A program made the translations under genes and the position numbers. From the NCBI RefSeq assembly GCF_900107175.1, contig NZ_FNOZ01000004.1, positions 1 through 64,000 on the forward strand: 64,000 nucleotides of DNA. Reading direction: 5' to 3'. Shown in pieces: positions 17,610-24,395 of the stretch; the stretch's first letter is position 1; the number at the start of each line of letters is the position of its first letter. The stretch is from Modestobacter sp. DSM 44400 (lineage in GTDB: Bacteria; Actinomycetota; Actinomycetes; Mycobacteriales; Geodermatophilaceae). The notes under the pieces were generated by a model that saw nothing but the letters and a program-made list of their open reading frames with translations, was not told where the DNA came from and did no database searches.

Positions 17610-18802
17610 GTGCCCCGCCGGCCGGCCTAACCCCCGGGGTCTGGGCCGACGTCATCGGCCAGCCCGACGTGGTCGCCGAGCTGCAGGCGGCCGTGGCCCA
17701 GCCGGCGTCGATGACCCACGCCTGGCTGTTCACCGGCCCGCCCGGTTCGGGCCGCTCGGTCGCCGCCCGGGCCTTCGCGGCCGCGCTGCAGTGCCCGCAG
17801 GGGGGTGACGGCACCTGTCATGCCTGCCGCACAGCACTGAGCGGCAGCCACGCCGACGTGCACCGGGTGGTGCCGGAGGGGCTGTCCATCGGGGTCGCCG
17901 AGGTCCGTGAGCTGGTGCGGGTGGCCGGCCGGGCGCCGTCCCAGGGACGGTGGCAGATCATCGTGGTCGAGGACGCCGACCGGATGACCGAGCAGGCCGG
18001 CAACACCGTGCTGAAGATGCTCGAGGAGCCGCCGCCGCGCACAGTCTTCCTGCTCTGCGCGCCCTCGCTGCACCCCGACGACGTGCCGGTCACCATCCGC
18101 TCCCGCTGCCGGGTGGTGGGGTTGCGCACCCCGCCGGTCGACGCCGTCGCCGAGGTGCTGGTGCGCCGGGACGGCATCGACCCCGCGTTGGCGGCGTGGT
18201 CGGCGGCCGCGGCCGGTGGCCACGTCGGCCGGGCCCGGCACCTGGCCCGCGACGAGTCGGCCCGGCTGGCTCGCAAGGCCGTGCTGGACATCCCGCTGTC
18301 ACTGGTCTCGCTGGCCGCCTGCCTCAACGCCGCCGACGACCTGGTCGGCTCGGCGAAGGAGGAGTCCGACCGGGCGACCGCCGCGGTCGACGGGGTGGAG
18401 ACCGACGCGGTGAAGGCGAGCCTGGGCGTCGGTGCCCGCGGGCCGGGCGTCGCTGCGGCCAGCCGGGGCGCCGGCGTGCTCAAGGAGCTGGAGAAGCGGC
18501 AGAAGTCGCGGGCCACCCGGCTCGGGCGCGACTCGCTGGACCGGGCGCTGGTCGACCTGGCCGCCCTCTACCGGGACGCGCTGGTGATCAGCGTGGTCGA
18601 GGCGTCGGCGGGGGAGACACCGGTCACCCTCGCGCACCCGGACCGACGCGCCGACGCCGCTGAACTGGCCCGCCGGATCGGCCCGGAGGGCGCGCTGAGA
18701 CGGATCGACGCCATCCTGGCCGCGCGCACGGCGGTCGAGCAGAACGTCAAGCCGCAGATCGCCATCGAAGCGCTCACCGTGGCGCTGCGGCTGCCCGCCT
18801 GA
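17606..18802 (+). CDS. holB: DNA polymerase III clamp-loader subunit delta'
   Basis: A 398-residue AAA+ protein, GTG overlapping the thymidylate kinase stop. FTGPPGSGRSVAARAF has the degenerate P-loop (GRS, not GKS/T) expected of delta', which does not hydrolyse ATP. A zinc module follows (CPQGGDGTCHAC), then VVEDADRMTEQAGNTVLKML, EEPPPRTVFLLCAPS and the SRC motif in TIRSRCRVV that supplies the arginine finger. The protein acts with DnaX and HolA to load the sliding clamp. The tmk-holB order is conserved in many bacteria. A tRNA-Thr gene follows 69 bp downstream. Confidence 0.92.
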   Translation: MSAPPAGLTPGVWADVIGQPDVVAELQAAVAQPASMTHAWLFTGPPGSGRSVAARAFAAALQCPQGGDGTCHACRTALSGSHADVHRVVPEGLSIGVAEVRELVRVAGRAPSQGRWQIIVVEDADRMTEQAGNTVLKMLEEPPPRTVFLLCAPSLHPDDVPVTIRSRCRVVGLRTPPVDAVAEVLVRRDGIDPALAAWSAAAAGGHVGRARHLARDESARLARKAVLDIPLSLVSLAACLNAADDLVGSAKEESDRATAAVDGVETDAVKASLGVGARGPGVAAASRGAGVLKELEKRQKSRATRLGRDSLDRALVDLAALYRDALVISVVEASAGETPVTLAHPDRRADAAELARRIGPEGALRRIDAILAARTAVEQNVKPQIAIEALTVALRLPA

Positions 18803-18871
18803 CAGCTCGCGGCGCCCCCGGGGGTCCGCAGGACGGGGCAGGGGGTGCCGTAAGCTCGGCGCCGCACGCCC

Positions 18872-18944
18872 GCCGCCTTAGCTCAGTCGGTAGAGCATCT
18901 CACTCGTAATGAGAAGGTCGTCGGTTCGATTCCGACAGGCGGCT
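18872..18944 (+). tRNA. tRNA-Thr (anticodon CGT)
   Basis: The 73-nt sequence folds as a cloverleaf: acceptor GCCGCCT pairs with AGGCGGC plus discriminator T; D-arm GCTC...GAGC; anticodon stem TCTCA/TGAGA with loop CTCGTAA (anticodon CGT, reading ACG); T-arm GTCGG-TTCGATT-CCGAC. No CCA is encoded. Its 3' half is the attachment site of the adjacent element, which restores the gene with its own copy. Confidence 0.95.
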
Positions 18945-18945
18945 C
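18903..18945 (+). repeat. attL: 3' half of tRNA-Thr
   Basis: This 43-bp stretch from the anticodon loop to the base after the tRNA recurs as a direct repeat at 23723-23765 with a single mismatch (A at 18908, G at 23728); 37 bp from 18909 are identical. This is the classic layout of a tyrosine-recombinase element integrated at a tRNA gene. Confidence 0.9.
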
Positions 18946-19004
18946 GCACCCGACCAGCCTGTTCGCACCGGGTCGACCCGCTCAAGGCCGACTTCTGGGG
19001 CTGA

Positions 19005-19015
19005 CTGGGCACGAG
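19005..19015 (+). repeat. Possible arm-type site near attL
   Basis: CTGGGCACGAG occurs 60 bp inside attL and again at 23585-23595, 128 bp before attR, both in the same orientation; in both copies the similarity extends to C-T-G-G-G-C-A-C-G-A-G-N-T-G-G. Short repeats on either side of the core are where tyrosine integrases bind with their N-terminal domain. The assignment is inference. Confidence 0.3.
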
Positions 19016-19251
19016 TTGGGAACGGGACTGCATCCGGTCGATTCCGGTCTTCGGTGTCGCACGGTGGTCGTGGCAGGCGAACGGACCGACCATCTGTCGC
19101 GGCGCGGCGCGGCGAGCGCATCGCAGTCCCAGCCGGGCGCGCGCCCGGGGCCGCACCGCGTGCAGCGAGTCGCCGGTCCCCGTCGCCCTGGGCGGCCCAC
19201 TATCGGGCGGTTGTCAGTCCGCCAAACCGCGGGCCTGACACCATCCTCGTC

Positions 19252-19599
19252 GTGACGAACGACCCGGAGTCAGGCTGGTACGCAGTGCGGTGCGTTTTCT
19301 CCGTGGAGTGGCCACCGAAGGCCGCGGGCCAGACCTACGAAGAGCGCGTCACTCTGTGGCAGGCGAGCACGGCTGACGAGGCGATCGAGCGGGCGGAGAC
19401 CGAGGCGAGGCAGTACGCCGCCACCATCGAGGACTCCCCGTCGACCTACCTCGGCTTGGCTCAGTCTTTCCATCTGTTCGACTCGCCGGGCGACGGTGCG
19501 GAGGTGTTCTCGCTGATGCGCACGAGCGACCTGGGTCCTTCGGAGTACCTGGACGCGTACTTCGACAGCGGGACCGAACACCAACAGTCGTCGCCCTGA
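19252..19599 (+). CDS. DUF4288 domain protein
   Basis: A 115-residue protein from GTG 19252. The pattern WYAVRCVFSVE...YEERVTLWQASTADEAIERAE...EYLDAYFDSG matches DUF4288, small cytosolic proteins of unknown function often found in mobile or variable regions. No signal, membrane segment or catalytic motif is visible. It is cargo of the tRNA-Thr element, its frame is intact, and its base composition resembles the host's. Confidence 0.7.
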   Translation: MTNDPESGWYAVRCVFSVEWPPKAAGQTYEERVTLWQASTADEAIERAETEARQYAATIEDSPSTYLGLAQSFHLFDSPGDGAEVFSLMRTSDLGPSEYLDAYFDSGTEHQQSSP

Positions 19600-19943
19600 G
19601 CGGCCCACTCAGGGACACATCAACGACTGCGAGCGCATGGCGGTCGGGCACGGTGCACGCCGCGGGTCTGGCAGCCGGCGACTGGTCCAGCAGGCCGAAT
19701 CAGCCAAAGGGAACTGGTGCGCTGGTCGAGGCCGCTGAACCCGTGCTGGCTCCCAAGTTGGCACGTTGCGCCCCTTCGGGTCACGACTGCACCGGCCGAG
19801 CACGAGCGAACGGTCGGAGGCCCGCCCATGCGAGGCCATCCGGACTCGTTGGGCGAATCCGCGGCGCCGACGGGTCAAGAGCGGCTGCGGTGCCGGTCGT
19901 CCGTGGCTCCTGCCTGGCGCTTGCGCGCGATAGGCTGCCCGCC
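19600..19943. other. Gap between DUF4288 and GNAT genes, no gene seen
   Basis: About 340 bases inside the element without a convincing coding signal in any frame. An open frame runs into the GNAT gene from upstream, but its composition (arginine- and alanine-rich, no family pattern) looks like out-of-frame reading. It may hold the promoter of the GNAT gene. Confidence 0.5.
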
Positions 19944-20492
19944 GTGACCGAGCTCGGACCTGTCGCTTGGCTACCTGCCCCGATCAGGACCGAGCGGCTC
20001 ACGCTTCGTCAGTCCGAGGCTCGGGACCGTGCGGCGTTCATCGAGCTGTTCGCCTCGCCTCAGGTAGGCACGTACATCGGTGGCGCCCGACCGCCTGATG
20101 AGCTTGAGCGCGCGGTGCCCGAGGTGCCCGGGCGGCGCCCCGGCTGTTTCGTGGTCGATCTCGACGGAGCGATGATCGGCTACATCACGTTCGACCGGCG
20201 CGGCGCAGAGCATCCGGGTCACGTCCGTCCGGAGGCCGGTGAGGCCGCGCTCGGCTACCTGTTCCTGCCGGAGGCGTGGGGACGTGGGTACGCCGCCGAG
20301 GCGTGCGCAGCCGCACTCGACTGGTTCGCCGGCGCGCTCCCCAGCGAGCCGGTGGTGCTCTGCACCCAGGCCGCCAACGACCGCGCGATGCGCCTCGCGG
20401 CGAAGCTGGGGTTCACAGAGGTGAAACGGTTCGAGGACTACGGCGCCGAGCAGTGGTTCGGCGCGTGGTCTTCGGTCACACTGCCCGGTTGA
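19944..20492 (+). CDS. GNAT family N-acetyltransferase (RimJ/RimL type)
   Basis: A 182-residue protein from GTG 19944. IRTERLTLRQSEARD is the usual N-terminal start of RimJ/RimL-like acetyltransferases. EAALGYLFLPEAWGRGYAAE contains the acetyl-CoA pyrophosphate loop (R/Q-x-x-G-x-G/A, here WGRGYAAE), and the C-terminal NDRAMRLAAKLGFTEVKRFE is the conserved beta6-alpha4 region. The substrate is unknown. It is an intact cargo gene of the decayed element. Confidence 0.85.
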   Translation: MTELGPVAWLPAPIRTERLTLRQSEARDRAAFIELFASPQVGTYIGGARPPDELERAVPEVPGRRPGCFVVDLDGAMIGYITFDRRGAEHPGHVRPEAGEAALGYLFLPEAWGRGYAAEACAAALDWFAGALPSEPVVLCTQAANDRAMRLAAKLGFTEVKRFEDYGAEQWFGAWSSVTLPG

Positions 20493-20508
20493 GCTCGGGC
20501 TCGACAGT

Positions 20509-20730
20509 GCGGCCCAAGCCCTTGCTGTCGGTCTGGGCCGACGGCGAGTATGCCGCCGTTGGACACCACGCCGCCGGCGTAGGCGGTGAAGGAGTCGCCG
20601 AGGGCCACTGCGCGGGAGCCGCCGGGGCGGGAGAACCGGGCGTCGAGCGCGGCTCCGACGGCGGTGGCTCGATCGTTGACCCAGGCGGCGACGGCCGAGG
20701 CAGAGGCCGCCTTCAGGGCACCATCCACTC
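20509..20730 (-). pseudogene. Remnant of phage-type tail protein with SGNH hydrolase start
   Basis: On the minus strand the stretch GALKAASASAVAAWVNDRAT followed by RAVALGDSFTAYAGG resembles the junction between a tail/minor-tail N-terminus and the block I (GDS) motif of SGNH/GDSL hydrolases in actinobacterial prophages. The similarity begins abruptly at about 20730 and fades after GGVVSNGG; the catalytic Asp-His block is missing. It has no start codon context of its own. It is probably a fragment left by deletion within the element. Confidence 0.45.
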
Positions 20731-20837
20731 CAGGGCGCTCCTCGCTCGGCGATCCGTGCCGGAGGCGGGATATCCGCCCTCGGAGCCGGACAGCGCTCGG
20801 ACGCCCAGCGGAACAGGCCCAACCAGCGTTGAACAGG

Positions 20838-21369
20838 TCAAGTGGTGGCAGAAAGGGTGATGCCATGTGGCGCGGCGATTCGCTGGGCGATCTGGGTCGC
20901 GCGGACGTCGAGACGCTCGGCGGCTGCCCGGGCGTAGATCACGGCGACGAAGAGCGCGTAGGTCCACAGCGGGGACTGCCACCAGCCGGCGTCGTGGAGT
21001 AGATCTGGCCGCAGGCCGCCGCGCATGCAGGCGGCGGCGTAGAGGGCGTACTGACTGTTGCGGTGCTCGACGCGGCCGCCGAACGTCGCCTCGGGCAAGT
21101 GGCGCCCCTGCAGCCCTTCGTAGGCCAGGGGTTTCCCGCCGACCGGGCAGGCGAGATCCAGGGCGGTGACCGCGAGATCGAGCATGGCGACGTCCGGCGT
21201 GAAGGAACCGCCCACATGGTGAGGGGCCAGGGCGCCGACGAGGTCCTGAACGTCGTCGCCGCGGCGGTAGCCCGACAGCACGGCCTTCGCCGCGGCGGAG
21301 GCCCGACAGCACGGCCTTCTGGGCCTGACGGTGGGGCGCGTCCACTCCTGCGTCCGCTCGCTTGGCCAT
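20838..21369 (-). pseudogene. Conserved-looking hypothetical protein broken by a 31-bp tandem duplication
   Basis: The ATG at 21369 opens MAKRADAGVDAPHRQAQKAV, then the frame is lost within a 31-bp tandem duplication (21257-21319). Removing one unit gives a clean 166-residue protein (501 nt) continuing as LSGYRRGDDVQDLVGALAPH and ending at 20838. Its middle and end (PLAYEGLQGRHLPEATFGG..., QSPLWTYALFVAVIYARAAA) read like a real globular protein, but I do not recognise the family. The shifted copy also creates an in-frame GTG (21281), from which a 147-residue product could still be made. Confidence 0.65.
21257..21319 (+). repeat. 31-bp tandem duplication inside a coding region
   Basis: Two copies of CGCCGCGGCGG-NN-GCCCGACAGCACGGCCTTC (32 bp each, sharing one base; period 31) differ at two positions. 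Because 31 is not divisible by three, the duplication shifts the frame of the minus-strand gene. Confidence 0.85.
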
Positions 21370-21746
21370 GGCGCCAGTGTTCCCCGTCGCGGTCACGGCC
21401 GGCAGACAGACGCTATCCGTCTGCGCTGCCCCACGCGGCGTCTCCCGCTGCCTGCGGCCAGGCGACGCTGCCACCTCGAGCCGGCAGCCCAGCGATTCCA
21501 GTCCCACCGCATGTCTCCACCTGGACAACACCAAGACCGCAGCCGTCGCACCCCTTGCGTCCAGGCCCACGCGATTCGTCGTGACGAGTTTTTCGCCGAT
21601 GCGCCGCGGTGTCTGTCACCCGACCTCGGCCAGCTTCCGGAAGCGCCAGCTGAACCGAAGCGGACCGACAGCGGCGACCGGTGCATCGCGGCAGTCAGTA
21701 GGAGGCCGTCATCGACGCCTCTTGAGTCAGGGCCGCCCCGTACCAG
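21370..21746. other. Gap in the element, no gene seen
   Basis: About 380 bases between the broken hypothetical gene and the HTH gene. Several frames are open, as expected in this composition, but none shows family patterns, a ribosome-binding site plus start, or non-random composition. Confidence 0.5.
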
Positions 21747-22193
21747 GTGGGCTCGGCAGCAGGGGAGGACGGGCGTGGACAACGAGCAGCTGACCATCTG
21801 CGGGGTCCCGATGGCCGGCGGGTGGCGCGACCCCCGCGGTCTTCGGGCGATCCGCTCAAACCCGCGTCCGCGACCGCCGATGCCGGGAAATGGCATCTCT
21901 GGGCTGCTCCCGGCAGGGGCGACAGTCCTGATAGTGCAGCTGCCGGCCGCTCCGCGCGGTCGCGCGCGCTGGGGGTCCAGGACGTCGACGACCTCGGTGT
22001 CCGGACCGACCTGGTGACTGCCTGCCGCATCGCCCTCGGCGTCGGATCTACGACGGCCTATGCGCTGGCAGGCCGCGGCGAGCTTCTGTTCCCTGCCTGC
22101 CGGGTCGGCCGGCAGTGGGTCGTGCCCACCGCCGGTCTCCGGGCCTTCCTGGGCTTGCCGCAGCAGGAGTCGACCACGCCGGTCACCTCCTGA
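21747..22193 (+). CDS. Excisionase-like helix-turn-helix protein (start uncertain)
   Basis: The C-terminal ~60 residues, TACRIALGVGSTTAYALAGRG followed by CRVGRQWVVPTAGLRAFLGL, match the short HTH proteins that serve as excisionase or regulator beside actinobacterial tyrosine integrases (an HTH that selects TTAY, then a wing with R-V-G-R-x-W/Y-x-V-P). The N-terminal 80 residues from GTG 21747 look non-coding, so translation may instead begin nearer the domain, for example at GTG 22014. It converges on the integrase pseudogene, 55 bp away; xis and int are more often co-directional. Confidence 0.55.
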   Translation: MGSAAGEDGRGQRAADHLRGPDGRRVARPPRSSGDPLKPASATADAGKWHLWAAPGRGDSPDSAAAGRSARSRALGVQDVDDLGVRTDLVTACRIALGVGSTTAYALAGRGELLFPACRVGRQWVVPTAGLRAFLGLPQQESTTPVTS

Positions 22194-22248
22194 CCCCAAG
22201 TCGACCGGTCATACGGCGAGCGCAGGGGTGACGCTGCCCGCCGGAACG

Positions 22249-23477
22249 TCACCCGGATGGCCAGCTCCGGCTCCCGCCGATGCTCCACGCGGGACGAGTG
22301 CAAGCCGCGGCCTCGGCCGCCTGTCGGCCCACGCCTTCCAGCAGATGCGTATAGGTGTCCGAGGTGATCCGGATGCCGGAGTGCCCGAGGTGTTTGGAGA
22401 TGACGGTCATGTCGACGCCCGCCGCCAGCATGATCGACGCCTGCCCGTGCCGGAGGTCGTGCAGCCGCACCCGCCGCAGCCCTGCTTCGGCGACCAGCGC
22501 CCGGAACGTCTTGGAGACGACCTCGGGCTTGAGGTAGGACCCGTCCTCGCGGGCGAAGACCACGTCGTGGTCCTCGTAGGCCGTGCCGAACGCGGCCCTC
22601 TCCGCGTCCTGCTGGAGCCTGTGGGCGATCAGCGAGCCGACCGTCGCGGCGTCGAGATCCACCCGCCGGTCCTCACCGCTGGCCGTCTTGGGTTGCCCGA
22701 CCACGCTCTCGTAGCCGACCTGCACCACCGCCTGGCGAACTCAGAGCACCCGTTTGTCCAGGTGTACGTCACCCCAGCGCAGACCCACCACCTCACCGCG
22801 ACGGAGCCCCGTCATCGCGAGCACCTCGAACAGCACACCCAGCCGGTGGCCGGCGGCGATGTCGAGGAACGCGCCGAGTTCCTCGGGCTCCCAGGGCCGT
22901 ACTTCGGGTCGGCGCATGGGTTCCAGCTCGGCCAGCGCCGCCGGGTTGTACCGGAGCATGCGGCGACGGACGGCGTCGTTCAGCGCCGACCGCAGGGTGG
23001 CGTGGATCCGGCGCACCGAGGACGGCGACAACCGCTGGCGACGGGTGCCCTGCCGGCGCAACGAGACCCGCGCCCGGTCGACGTCGTCCACGGTCAGGTC
23101 CGAGAGCCGAAAGTGACCCAGCAGCGGGATCCAGTAGTCCCGCAGGTGCTGCTGCGTGTGCAACGCGGTCGAGGGGCGGACCGGCCGGTGTCCTTCTTCC
23201 GCTCCAGCCAGCCCTCCAGGTAGCCGGCCACCGTGATTCGGCGCTGGTCCAGCACCCGCACGCCCTGTCCCGTCGCCGTCAACGAGGCCTGTAGCGCGAC
23301 CTGGGCGTCAGCGGCGGTCTCGTAGCCGCCCCGCCGGACCTGCCGTCGCCGTCCGGAGGGGTCGCGGACGTCATGGACGAAGAACTACGACCCGTGCCGC
23401 TTCGGGCAGCTCTTCCGCCGGCCGCCCGCGTCGAGGACCGGCGGGCACGGGCACCGCTTGAACACCGTTCCGGTCAC
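22249..23477 (-). pseudogene. int: Tyrosine site-specific integrase, three disabling lesions
   Basis: From GTG 23477 the reading TGTVFKRCPCPPVLDAGGRR is the zinc-ribbon-like start of actinobacterial phage/ICE integrases. An in-frame TAG (23385-23387) stands where the family has Trp (HGS-W-F); a one-base deletion near 23185 shifts the frame after KKDTGR (resuming as RPSTALHTQQHLRDYW); an in-frame TGA (22741-22743) follows WGDVHLDKRVL. Restored, it is about 409 residues with catalytic Arg in TGLRRGE, HDLRHG (H-x-x-R), LGHSGI and nucleophile Tyr in SDTYTHLL. It lies beside attR, as expected for an integrase that made the tRNA-Thr insertion. Confidence 0.9.
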
Positions 23478-23584
23478 TGACAGCTCCCTCCGCACCGCCC
23501 GACCGCCCACCGGTCGAGCCGGGGGCTCGAGCGGCGGTCGGCAGCGTCGCGAAGGGTTCTGACACCGGCTCAGCGGGGGAGAAG

Positions 23585-23595
23585 CTGGGCACGAG
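23585..23595 (+). repeat. Possible arm-type site near attR
   Basis: Second copy of CTGGGCACGAG, in the same orientation as 19005-19015. It lies between the integrase start and attR, where integrase arm sites are expected. The function is inferred. Confidence 0.3.
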
Positions 23596-23722
23596 ATGGT
23601 CACGCCGTGTCCAGCGGTACCTGGTTCTCGATGGTCGAAGGCGGTCTCCGACACCGCCCCTGAGCTGGCAAAACGGTCTGGCACAGCGGCACCCGGCGGT
23701 GCCCGGTGAAGCCCCGGGCGCG

Positions 23723-23765
23723 CTCGTGATGAGAAGGTCGTCGGTTCGATTCCGACAGGCGGCTC
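23723..23765 (+). repeat. attR: duplicated 3' half of tRNA-Thr
   Basis: Direct repeat of 18903-18945 with one mismatch. It is not a functional tRNA, because the acceptor 5' strand, D-arm and the 5' side of the anticodon stem are absent. It marks the right end of the element; the ppa gene of the backbone begins about 100 bp further on. Confidence 0.9.
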
Positions 23766-23865
23766 TCCTCCGTCCCCAGCCAGGTCCGTCGGGCGTCCCT
23801 CACGCACGAGAACGAGCGCCCCGGCCCCCACGAGGGGGACCGGGGCGCTGTCGGACGCGGTGGGG

Positions 23866-24357
23866 TCAGTGCATCGGCGTGTCGAGCGCGCGCTGCCGGG
23901 AGGCCTCGATCTCGGCCTCGGCCGCTTCGCGACCGACCCAGTCGGCACCCTCGACGCTCTTGCCCGGCTCGAGGTCCTTGTAGGTCTCGAAGAAGTGCTG
24001 GATCTCCAGCCGGTCGAACTCCGACACGTCGTTGATGTCCTTGAGGTGGGCCATCCGCGGGTCGGTCGCGGGAACGGTGAGGACCTTGTCGTCCCCGCCC
24101 TTCTCGTCGGTCATCCGGAACATGCCGATCGCCCGGCAGGTGATGAGGCACCCGGGGAACGTCGGCTCCTCCAGCAGGACAAGGGCGTCGAGGGGGTCAC
24201 CGTCCATCCCGAGCGTCTCCTCGATGTACCCGTAGTCAGCCGGGTACCGGGTCGAGGTGAACAGCATCCGGTCGAGACGGATGCGTCCGGTGGCGTGGTC
24301 CAGCTCGTACTTGTTCCGCTGGCCCTTGGGAATCTCTACCGTCACGTCGAACTGCAC
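23866..24357 (-). CDS. ppa: Soluble inorganic pyrophosphatase (family I)
   Basis: A 163-residue enzyme from GTG 24357 that hydrolyses PPi to phosphate. Family I signatures are [14 protein letters not shown] at the N-terminus, [20 protein letters not shown] (metal-binding aspartates) in the middle and [21 protein letters not shown] later. Length is normal. It is divergent from dacB with 38 bp between starts; an AT-richer stretch (CAGACTATC on the minus strand) seven bases from the GTG may be a -10 box for a nearly leaderless transcript. It corresponds to Rv3628. Confidence 0.95.
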   Translation of the reverse strand: MQFDVTVEIPKGQRNKYELDHATGRIRLDRMLFTSTRYPADYGYIEETLGMDGDPLDALVLLEEPTFPGCLITCRAIGMFRMTDEKGGDDKVLTVPATDPRMAHLKDINDVSEFDRLEIQHFFETYKDLEPGKSVEGADWVGREAAEAEIEASRQRALDTPMH

Positions 24358-24395
24358 GCCCGATAGTCTGTCGTACGACCGTCGGACCGTGCTCG

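Larger units (their letters stand above)
18903..23765. mobile_element. Decayed 4.8-kb integrative element in tRNA-Thr
   Basis: The element is bounded by 43-bp direct repeats of the tRNA-Thr 3' end. From left: DUF4288 gene, GNAT gene, phage-tail/SGNH remnant, a hypothetical gene broken by a 31-bp duplication, an excisionase-like HTH gene and a tyrosine integrase pseudogene next to attR. No replication, conjugation or structural phage genes remain intact, and the integrase has three independent lesions, so it can no longer excise by itself. The backbone gene order (holB before, ppa after) continues on both sides. The SGNH/tail remnant hints at phage ancestry. Confidence 0.85.

Noticed and set aside
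17735-17765. Loss of function of holB because the P-loop reads GSGRS
   Set aside because: Clamp-loader delta' subunits normally lack a functional Walker A lysine.
22741-22743. Programmed TGA (selenocysteine) in the integrase
   Set aside because: No selenocysteine element is expected in an integrase, and the gene has two further lesions; a nonsense mutation is simpler.
23723-23765. A second tRNA-Thr gene
   Set aside because: Only the 3' half is present; the acceptor 5' strand, D-arm and half of the anticodon stem are missing, so it is an attachment site.
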